This document shows, in pieces, positions 58,566 to 64,000 of a stretch of 64,000 nucleotides of DNA. A program made the position numbers and the translations under genes. Numbering within the stretch: position 1 is the stretch's first letter; every line of letters begins with the position of its first letter. Below the pieces are notes generated by a model, which ran no database searches, was not told the origin of the DNA, and saw only the letters and a program-made list of their open reading frames with translations. This stretch comes from Pseudomonas sp. KU43P (GTDB lineage: Bacteria; Pseudomonadota; Gammaproteobacteria; Pseudomonadales; Pseudomonadaceae), in NCBI RefSeq assembly GCF_033095865.1, contig NZ_AP019365.1, positions 4,065,501 through 4,129,500 of the forward strand. Reading direction: 5' to 3'.

Positions 58566-60020
58566 ATGAGCGTTCTGATCCCTTGCATCATCGCTGGCGG
58601 TGCTGGCACTCGCCTGTGGCCGGTTTCCCGCGAGGCCATGCCCAAACCCTTCATGCGCCTGCCTGATGGCCAGAGCCTGCTGCAGAAGACCTTCGCCCGC
58701 GCCAGTGCGCTACCCGGGGTGGCACGCGTATTGACGGTCACCAACCGCGAAGTGTTCTTCCGTACCCAAGATGAGTACCGCCAGGTCAACCTTGGCAATC
58801 TCGCCCTGGATTACCTGCTCGAAACCAGCGGGCGCAACACCGCTCCCGCCATTGCGGCAGCCGCACTGCACTGCGCCCGCCACTATGGCGAAGACAGCGT
58901 GCTGCTGGTGCTTCCCGCTGACCACCTGATTCAGGACTTCGAGGCGTTCGCCGCTGCGGTAAGCCACGCCCAAGCGCTGGCCAGCGACGGTTGGTTGAGC
59001 ACCTTCGGCCTGCTGCCCAACCGGGCCGAGACAGGTTTTGGCTACATCGAGCAAGGCCCGGCGCTGGGCGAGCATGCCCATCAGGTCGCAGCCTTCGTGG
59101 AAAAACCCGACGCCCTCACCGCTCGCGAATACCTCGAAGGCGGCCGCCACCTGTGGAATGCCGGCATGTTCTGCCTGCACGTGGGCACCCTGCTGGCCGA
59201 GCTGCACAGCCATGCCCCGCAAGTGCTGGCCAGCGTTGCCGAGTGCCTTGAACGCAGCGCGGTCAAGCAGGGCGATAACACCCTGCAGGTAGAACTCGAG
59301 CCAGACAGCTTTGCCCAGGCCGAGGACATTTCCATCGACTACGCACTGATGGAGCGCTCCGCTCGGGTGGCCGTGGTGCCCTGCGAGCTGGGCTGGAGCG
59401 ATATCGGCAGCTGGGAAGCGGTACGCGAACTGCGCAGCACCGATGATGCAGGCAACCACTGCAACGGCGAGACCGTGCTGCACGACGTGCATAACTGCTA
59501 CATCGACTCGCCCAAACGCCTGGTCGGCGCGGTCGGGCTGGACAACCTGATCGTCATCGACACCCCCGACGCCCTGCTGATCGCCGACGCCGCACGCAGC
59601 CAGGAGGTCAAGGTCATTGCCCAGCAGCTCAAGCACCAGGGGCATGATGCCTACCGCTTGCACCGCACGGTCACGCGCCCCTGGGGCATGTACACCGTGC
59701 TCGAGGAAGGCCCGCGCTTCAAGATCAAGCGCATCATGGTTCGCCCCGGCGAGTCGCTGTCGCTGCAGATGCATCATCACCGCAGCGAACACTGGATCAT
59801 CGTCAGCGGCATGGCCTGCGTGACCAATGGCGAAGAGGAGTTTCTGCTCGATACCAACGAGTCCACCTTCATCAAGCCTGGCCGCACGCACCGCCTGACC
59901 AACCCCGGCGTCATCGACCTGGTGATGATCGAGGTACAAAGCGGCGAGTACCTGGGCGAAGACGACATCGTGCGCTTTACTGATATCTACGGACGCGTCC
60001 CGGCAGCAGCGATCGGCTGA
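58566..60020 (+). CDS. mannose-1-phosphate guanylyltransferase / mannose-6-phosphate isomerase
   Basis: A 484-residue bifunctional type II enzyme (AlgA/PslB/ManC family) making GDP-mannose. The N-terminal nucleotidyltransferase has PCIIAGGAGTRLWPVSREAM and FVEKPDALTAREYL; the C-terminal cupin isomerase has RPWGMYTVLEEGPRFKIKRI, SLQMHHHRSEHWIIVSGMA (metal-binding His) and GRTHRLTNPG. The start is at 58566 with GAGG upstream. Only one more polysaccharide gene follows, so this is not a full alginate or Psl locus. It probably supplies GDP-mannose to the adjacent glycosyltransferase or to lipopolysaccharide. Confidence 0.93.
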   Translation: MSVLIPCIIAGGAGTRLWPVSREAMPKPFMRLPDGQSLLQKTFARASALPGVARVLTVTNREVFFRTQDEYRQVNLGNLALDYLLETSGRNTAPAIAAAALHCARHYGEDSVLLVLPADHLIQDFEAFAAAVSHAQALASDGWLSTFGLLPNRAETGFGYIEQGPALGEHAHQVAAFVEKPDALTAREYLEGGRHLWNAGMFCLHVGTLLAELHSHAPQVLASVAECLERSAVKQGDNTLQVELEPDSFAQAEDISIDYALMERSARVAVVPCELGWSDIGSWEAVRELRSTDDAGNHCNGETVLHDVHNCYIDSPKRLVGAVGLDNLIVIDTPDALLIADAARSQEVKVIAQQLKHQGHDAYRLHRTVTRPWGMYTVLEEGPRFKIKRIMVRPGESLSLQMHHHRSEHWIIVSGMACVTNGEEEFLLDTNESTFIKPGRTHRLTNPGVIDLVMIEVQSGEYLGEDDIVRFTDIYGRVPAAAIG

Positions 60021-60072
60021 GTGCACTCAGGGGCGCGTTTTTGTCCGCGGCCTTTAACGAGGATTCCGGTTC

Positions 60073-61320
60073 ATGCGCATACTCTGGACGCTGCCCTACC
60101 TGCCCTGGCCCACCACCAGTGGCTGCAAGACCCGGCAATACCATCTGCTGCGCGGCCTCGCGCAGCATGGTCACCGGATCACCTTGCTGGTGCAGTCGAA
60201 GATTCCGCTCAGCGATGCCACCCGCGAAGCCCTCGAACCGTTGGTCGAGCGCCTGATCGTATTGCCTCGGCGCCCCGTCCACAGCCCGCTCAATCTCTTG
60301 GCCTCGCCCATCATCGACTACCCGATGCGGGCGATCATCAACGGCCTGGCGCCGTGCCTGCGTCACCGCTTCGAGCAATTGCTCGATGAGCCCTGGGATG
60401 TCATCCAGATCGAGCACAGCTACAGTTTCCAGCCCTTCGAAAAGGCCCTCCAGGCCCGCGGCCTGCCCTACATGCTCAGCGAGCATACGCTCGAATCGGT
60501 GATGGGTGCGGCTTGCCACGATCGCCTGCCCCTGTGGCTGAGGCCACTCAATGCCTTCGACCGCTGGCGATATCGGCGCTGGGAACAGCGCGTGCTGCGC
60601 CAGCCCAACGAAGTGGTGGCGGTGAGCGCGCACGACGCCGAACTGATCAGCCAGATCAGCGGGCGGCCGGTGAATGTGGTGGTCAATGGCGTGGACTGCG
60701 ATTACTACCAGGACGTACGCCCTGCCCTGCACAGCCAGCGTCTGCTGTTTGTCGGCAACTTCGAGTACGGCGCCAACCTTGAGGCCATCGAATGGGCGCT
60801 GGAGGAAATTCTCCCGCAAGTGTGGATGAGCAATCCGGCGGTGCGCCTGGCGATTGCCGGGCACGCCCTGCCGGCCAGTTGGAAACTGCACTGGAACGAC
60901 CCGCGCATCGAATGGATCGGCTACCGCCCCGACCTGCGCGAATTGCAGCGGCGCTCGGCACTCTTCTTCGCCCCCCTGCGCTACGCCGGCGGCTCCAAGG
61001 TAAAAATCCTTGAAGCCATGGCCGCCGGGCTACCGGTGATCACCACCGCCAAGGGCGTTTCAGGCCTTGCCGTGAACAACGGCGAACACTACCTGGGCAG
61101 CGATGACGGCGACCAACTGGCGCTGTCTATCACCCAGTTGCTCAACCAGCCTTGGCGCATGTGCCAGATGAGCGAGTCCGGCCGTCAGTTTGCCCGGCAA
61201 CGTCACGACTGGAGCGTTGCCGCGCAACAACTGGAGAACGTACATATGCGCCTGACCCAGTCGGTGCCGGCCGACGCTTCGCAGCCAGGCACTCGCTGGA
61301 TCAGCCGCTCAACCGAGTAG
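60073..61320 (+). CDS. family 4-type glycosyltransferase
   Basis: A 415-residue GT-B fold enzyme. The N-terminal acceptor domain starts MRILWTLPYLPWPTTSGCKT (with the Gly-rich loop), and the C-terminal domain has LLFVGNFEYGANLEAIEWAL and the donor-binding block GGSKVKILEAMAAGLPVITT with Glu. The protein is cytoplasmic or membrane-associated without a membrane helix. It follows the GDP-mannose synthesis gene by 52 bp, so mannose transfer is a fair guess, not a proof. Its 3' end overlaps moeA by 12 bp on the other strand. Confidence 0.85.
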   Translation: MRILWTLPYLPWPTTSGCKTRQYHLLRGLAQHGHRITLLVQSKIPLSDATREALEPLVERLIVLPRRPVHSPLNLLASPIIDYPMRAIINGLAPCLRHRFEQLLDEPWDVIQIEHSYSFQPFEKALQARGLPYMLSEHTLESVMGAACHDRLPLWLRPLNAFDRWRYRRWEQRVLRQPNEVVAVSAHDAELISQISGRPVNVVVNGVDCDYYQDVRPALHSQRLLFVGNFEYGANLEAIEWALEEILPQVWMSNPAVRLAIAGHALPASWKLHWNDPRIEWIGYRPDLRELQRRSALFFAPLRYAGGSKVKILEAMAAGLPVITTAKGVSGLAVNNGEHYLGSDDGDQLALSITQLLNQPWRMCQMSESGRQFARQRHDWSVAAQQLENVHMRLTQSVPADASQPGTRWISRSTE

Positions 61321-62535
61321 TTCGCTCAAGGGAATGAACGGCACGCTGTCCCCCACCTTCGGCGTGCTGCCTTCACGCACCTCGACCAGCCCCTCGGCCC
61401 AGGCCGCGCTGCGCAGCACACCGGAGCTCTGGTTCTTGTAGATGCGCACCTGGCCATTGTCGATGCGAGCGCGCAGGTACTCGCGCCGGGTGCCGGCCTT
61501 GGGCCAATCGAAACCGGCGGGCACGTCGAACTGCAGCGGCGTGACTGCCGCCACACCCTGGCGACGCAGCAGATAAGGGCGGGTGAGCAGGCCGAAGGTC
61601 ACCAGCGTCGATGCTGGGTTGCCTGGCAGGCCAATCACCGGCACACCTTGGTAGTGACCAAAGGTCAGCGGTTTGCCCGGCTTGATCGCCAGCTTCCACA
61701 GGGCCAGTTCGCCCGCTTCGCGCAGCGCTGCCCCCAGGTAGTCGGCCTCCCCCACGGAAACACCTCCGGTGGACAGGATCAGGTCGACATCGCCCAGCCC
61801 CGCCAGGCATTGGCGGGTACGCGCCAGGTCATCGGGCAGAATGCCCATGTCGCGCACTTCGCAACCCAGGCGTTGCAACCAGCTCACCAGCAAGCGCCGG
61901 TTGCTGTTGTAGATTTGCCCCGGCCCCAGTAGCAGCCCCGGCTCGACCAGCTCGTCACCGGTAGACAGCACCGCCACGCGCACTCGGCGCACAACCTGCA
62001 GGTGCGCATGGCCCAGGGTTGCCGCCAAGCCCAGCTCGATCGGCCCCAGGCGAGTGCCGGCAACCATCACCTGCTCGCCCTTGCGGGTTTCCTGGCCCTG
62101 AGGGCGAACGTTCTGGTCAAGCTGCAGGGGCTCGAGGAAGCGCACCCGGCCATCGTCCAGCACTTCGGTGTTTTCCTGCATCTCCACGCAATCGGCACCG
62201 GCAGGCAACGGCGCACCCGTGAAGATCCGAGCGCAGGTACCCGGCTGCAGGGGCTCGGGGGCATGGCCGGCAAAGATCCTCTGGCTGACCGGCAATGGTT
62301 CACCCAGGTGATCGCCCAGGCGCAGGGCATAACCGTCCATGGCGCTGTTCGGCCACGGCGGCAGGTCGAGCGAGGCGATCAGGTCGGTTGCCAGCACTCG
62401 GCCCTCGGCCTCGGCCAGGCAAACCTGCTCAATGTCCTTGATCGGTGCGGCTTCAGCCAGTGCCAGCAGGCGCTCCAGAGCTTCTTCCACCGGCATCAGC
62501 GGGCGGGCTTGCGGCGCCTCAGCCACGGCTGTCAC
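61309..62535 (-). CDS. moeA: molybdopterin molybdenumtransferase MoeA
   Basis: A 408-residue enzyme inserting molybdenum into adenylated molybdopterin. Blocks seen: DLPPWPNSAMDGYALRLGD (about 58-76), RIFTGAPLPAGADCVEMQE (about 104-122), VLSTGDELVEPG, LSTGGVSVGEADYL and GLPGNPASTLVTFGLL. Domain order and length are normal. It overlaps moaB by 17 bp at its start and the glycosyltransferase gene by 12 bp at its end. Confidence 0.96.
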   Translation of the reverse strand: MTAVAEAPQARPLMPVEEALERLLALAEAAPIKDIEQVCLAEAEGRVLATDLIASLDLPPWPNSAMDGYALRLGDHLGEPLPVSQRIFAGHAPEPLQPGTCARIFTGAPLPAGADCVEMQENTEVLDDGRVRFLEPLQLDQNVRPQGQETRKGEQVMVAGTRLGPIELGLAATLGHAHLQVVRRVRVAVLSTGDELVEPGLLLGPGQIYNSNRRLLVSWLQRLGCEVRDMGILPDDLARTRQCLAGLGDVDLILSTGGVSVGEADYLGAALREAGELALWKLAIKPGKPLTFGHYQGVPVIGLPGNPASTLVTFGLLTRPYLLRRQGVAAVTPLQFDVPAGFDWPKAGTRREYLRARIDNGQVRIYKNQSSGVLRSAAWAEGLVEVREGSTPKVGDSVPFIPLSELLG

Positions 62536-63058
62536 AGGCCGCCACCTGCTTCAGGTGAGCAACGAAGTTGCACGGGCGATGGCGGGCGTCGAGCTGTTCG
62601 GCGAGGATGCCGTCCCACCCGGTGCGCACGGCATTGGTAGAGCCCGGCAGGCAGCACACCAGGGTGCCGTTGGCGAGGCCGGCCAAGGCACGCGATTGCA
62701 CAGTGGAGGTGCCGATGTCGGCCACGGAAATCTGCCGGAACAGCTCACCAAAGCCGTCAACCTGCTTGTCCAGCAGGCAGGCCACGGCTTCCGGCGTGCT
62801 GTCTCGGCCAGTAAACCCGGTACCGCCGGTGATCAGCACCACCTGCACGCTGTCATCAGCAATCCAGGTGGCGACCTGGGCGCGGATCTTGTACAGGTCG
62901 TCTTTGAGCAGCACGCGGTCTGCCAGCTGGTGCCCTGCGGCGCTCAGGCGGTCGACGAACATCTGGCCGGAGGTATCGATTTCGAAGGTACGGGTATCGC
63001 TGACCGTCAGCACGGCGATGTTCAGCGCCACGAAGGGAGTATCTGCCTTGGCTTTCAT
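62519..63058 (-). CDS. moaB: molybdenum cofactor biosynthesis protein MoaB
   Basis: A 179-residue MoaB/MogA-family protein that binds or adenylates molybdopterin. NIAVLTVSDTRTFEIDTSGQ starts the fold, and VVLITGGTGFTGRDSTPEAV is the characteristic Gly-rich block with the substrate Asp. It precedes and overlaps moeA, so both are made from one message. Confidence 0.95.
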   Translation of the reverse strand: MKAKADTPFVALNIAVLTVSDTRTFEIDTSGQMFVDRLSAAGHQLADRVLLKDDLYKIRAQVATWIADDSVQVVLITGGTGFTGRDSTPEAVACLLDKQVDGFGELFRQISVADIGTSTVQSRALAGLANGTLVCCLPGSTNAVRTGWDGILAEQLDARHRPCNFVAHLKQVAACDSRG

Positions 63059-63232
63059 GAGTGTCCGTCGCAGGAGAAGGGAATGCCGGCATTTATATCA
63101 CAGCAGATGCCAGGCCAGCCCTGCAGATCCAGGTCAATAACCCAGTGACAGAGCTATGCTGAACTGCAAAGGAACTTGCGTAGACGCCCTGCGTCATAAA
63201 GTCATCTAGCACCATCGCATTGGAGAAACACG

Positions 63233-63454
63233 ATGATTCAACGGACTCTTCCCGCCTTCTTCCTCGCCCTCGGCCTTGGCGCCCTTGCTGGCTGCTCCTC
63301 GCCGAGCGTGATTACCTTGAACGACGGTCGCGAGATTCAGGCTGTGGACACCCCGACCTTCGATGAGGACTCTGGTTTCTATGAATTCGAGCAGCTCGAT
63401 GGCAAGCGCACGCGCCTCAACAAGGACCAGATTCGCACCGTGAAAGAGCTCTGA
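63233..63454 (+). CDS. YgdI/YgdR-like small lipoprotein
   Basis: A 73-residue protein with a lipoprotein signal (FFLALGLGALAGCSS, lipobox LAGC, Cys21) and the SH3-like YgdI/YgdR domain VITLNDGREIQAVDTPTFDE, FYEFEQLDGKRTRLNKDQI. Ser at +2 and +3 of the mature protein favours outer-membrane sorting by the Lol system. GGAG precedes the ATG at 63233. The function is unknown, although such lipoproteins are abundant in enteric and pseudomonad envelopes. A hairpin follows. Confidence 0.92.
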   Translation: MIQRTLPAFFLALGLGALAGCSSPSVITLNDGREIQAVDTPTFDEDSGFYEFEQLDGKRTRLNKDQIRTVKEL

Positions 63455-63475
63455 TTCGAGCCCGGTTTTGAGCCT

Positions 63476-63499
63476 AAGCCCTTTTAACAACAAGGGCTT
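63476..63499 (+). terminator. hairpin after YgdI-type gene
   Basis: The stem AAGCCCTT / AAGGGCTT with an 8-nt loop lies 21 bp after the stop, before tRNA-Pro. No T tract follows, so its efficiency is uncertain. Confidence 0.5.
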
Positions 63500-63535
63500 G
63501 CGCTCGAAAAAGCGATGCAGTAGGATTTCGTTCAT

Positions 63536-63612
63536 CGGAGTGTAGCGCAGCCAGGTAGCGCGTCTCGTTCGGGACGAGAAGGCCGCAGGTTCGAATCCTG
63601 TCTCTCCGACCA
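63536..63612 (+). tRNA. tRNA-Pro (anticodon CGG)
   Basis: A 77-nt cloverleaf with encoded CCA. Acceptor stem CGGAGTG pairs with the 3' CTCTCCG-type end (first base C, discriminator A), the D-loop is AGCGCAGCCAGGTAGCGC, the anticodon loop TTCGGGA contains CGG at 63570-63572, and the T-arm is GCAGGTTCGAATCCTGT. It reads the CCG codon common in this genome. A terminator follows 9 bp downstream. Confidence 0.97.
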
Positions 63613-63621
63613 AATCCTGAT

Positions 63622-63649
63622 AAAAAAGCCCGCCATGCGCGGGCTTTTT
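63622..63649 (+). terminator. rho-independent terminator of tRNA-Pro
   Basis: The stem AAAAAGCCCGC / GCGGGCTTTTT with loop CATGC ends in TTTTTG, 9 bp after the tRNA. Confidence 0.9.
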
Positions 63650-63667
63650 GTTGTGCCTGACAAATAT

Positions 63668-63705
63668 GCCGGGCACACCGCGAGATGGCCCGCGGTGTGC
63701 CCGGC
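63668..63705 (-). terminator. hairpin after the chemoreceptor gene
   Basis: A perfect 15-bp stem GCCGGGCACACCGCG / CGCGGTGTGCCCGGC with an 8-nt loop lies just beyond the minus-strand stop at 63713. The T content after it is low (GCATATTTG). Confidence 0.65.
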
Positions 63706-63712
63706 GTATTTT

Positions 63713-64000
63713 TCAGGCCGTCAGGCGCGAAGTCACTTCACCCAGTTGGCCCGACAACCCGTGCAAACGGTGACCTGCCTGTTCGGTATGCTGCACGGCT
63801 TCCTGGTTGGCCGTGGCGATGCGGGTGATCTCGATCAGGTTGCGTGATATGTCTTCGGCGACGCTGGTCTGCTCTTCGGCCGCGGTGGCTATCTGCCGGT
63901 TCATGTCGCGAATCGCCTCCACCGCCATGGTGATGCGCTGCAGCATCTGCCCCGCCTGCTCCACCTGCTCGGCGCCCTCCTCGCTACGCTGCTGCCCGCT
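63713..64000 (-). CDS. methyl-accepting chemotaxis protein, C-terminal part (cut by window edge)
   Basis: The last 95 codons of a chemoreceptor. The visible segment lies in the signalling-domain C-terminal helix: [60 protein letters not shown]. The EEQ-type methylation helix and the family ending LTSRLTA-like (EVTSRLTA) are present. The coding frame continues past base 64000, so the sensor, membrane and HAMP parts and the start are outside the window. The ligand cannot be guessed. Confidence 0.92.
   Translation of the reverse strand, partial: SGQQRSEEGAEQVEQAGQMLQRITMAVEAIRDMNRQIATAAEEQTSVAEDISRNLIEITRIATANQEAVQHTEQAGHRLHGLSGQLGEVTSRLTA

Overview
The window reads as a chromosomal segment of a fluorescent pseudomonad of the Pseudomonas putida group. 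The evidence is high GC content, many short REP palindromes carrying the GTGGGAGCCGGCTTGCCGGCGAT core, and near-textbook Pseudomonas proteins (Tal, LolCDE, SthA, PsrA, LexA, TopA, FadBA, Slt). Gene order also follows the Pseudomonas core genome in two blocks: dusA-tal-phoD-like-rssCB-mlaA-HAD-DUF4404-queF-cupredoxin-copRS (7.1-18.9 kb) and lolCDE-pilZ-GDPD-sthA-apbE-gapB-mfd-csiV-nagZ-psrA-lexA-sulA-topA-fadAB-usp-uup-slt (19.4-52.8 kb). Family names come from memory of these families; no search was run.

Layout. 1-7.1 kb is accessory: a LacI regulator with two palindromic operators, a CptA-type phosphoethanolamine transferase, an arsR-arsC-arsH operon that lacks the arsenite pump gene arsB, and a secreted sulfatase preceded by 21-bp tandem repeats. 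This block ends at a truncated dusA-type integrase abutting dusA, whose first ~35 codons contain rare Arg codons. I read that as the scar of an integrative element. 7.1-18.9 kb holds dusA, transaldolase, a PhoD-like phosphatase without a signal peptide, the RssB/RssC signalling pair, MlaA, a HAD-like protein without catalytic Asp residues, QueF, and a copper module (periplasmic cupredoxin divergent from CopRS). A six-copy 93-bp tandem array that duplicates the 3' end of copS plus a REP follows.

19.4-44 kb is housekeeping: lipoprotein export (LolCDE), a PilZ protein, a GDPD, transhydrogenase SthA, an ApbE flavin transferase with no Nqr operon nearby, a long glyceraldehyde-3-phosphate dehydrogenase, mfd-csiV-SNF2 helicase, psrA-ykuD-nagZ, lexA-sulA and topA. 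PsrA (fatty-acid responsive) has a double operator here, and its expected target fadBA lies 9 kb away with a one-mismatch operator. LexA-sulA carries two SOS boxes over a sigma70 promoter.

44-64 kb: fadBA, a UspA protein, ABC-F ATPase Uup, Slt, a MOSC protein, CheV with a clear FliA (sigma28) promoter, a HPt-like protein in which the phospho-His position is Asp, a NarX/LuxR-type two-component pair, a YegS-type lipid kinase, a GDP-mannose enzyme plus glycosyltransferase pair, moeA-moaB, a small YgdI-type lipoprotein, tRNA-Pro(CGG), and the 3' end of a chemoreceptor cut by the window edge. No CRISPR array, rRNA, intact IS element or complete prophage was seen.
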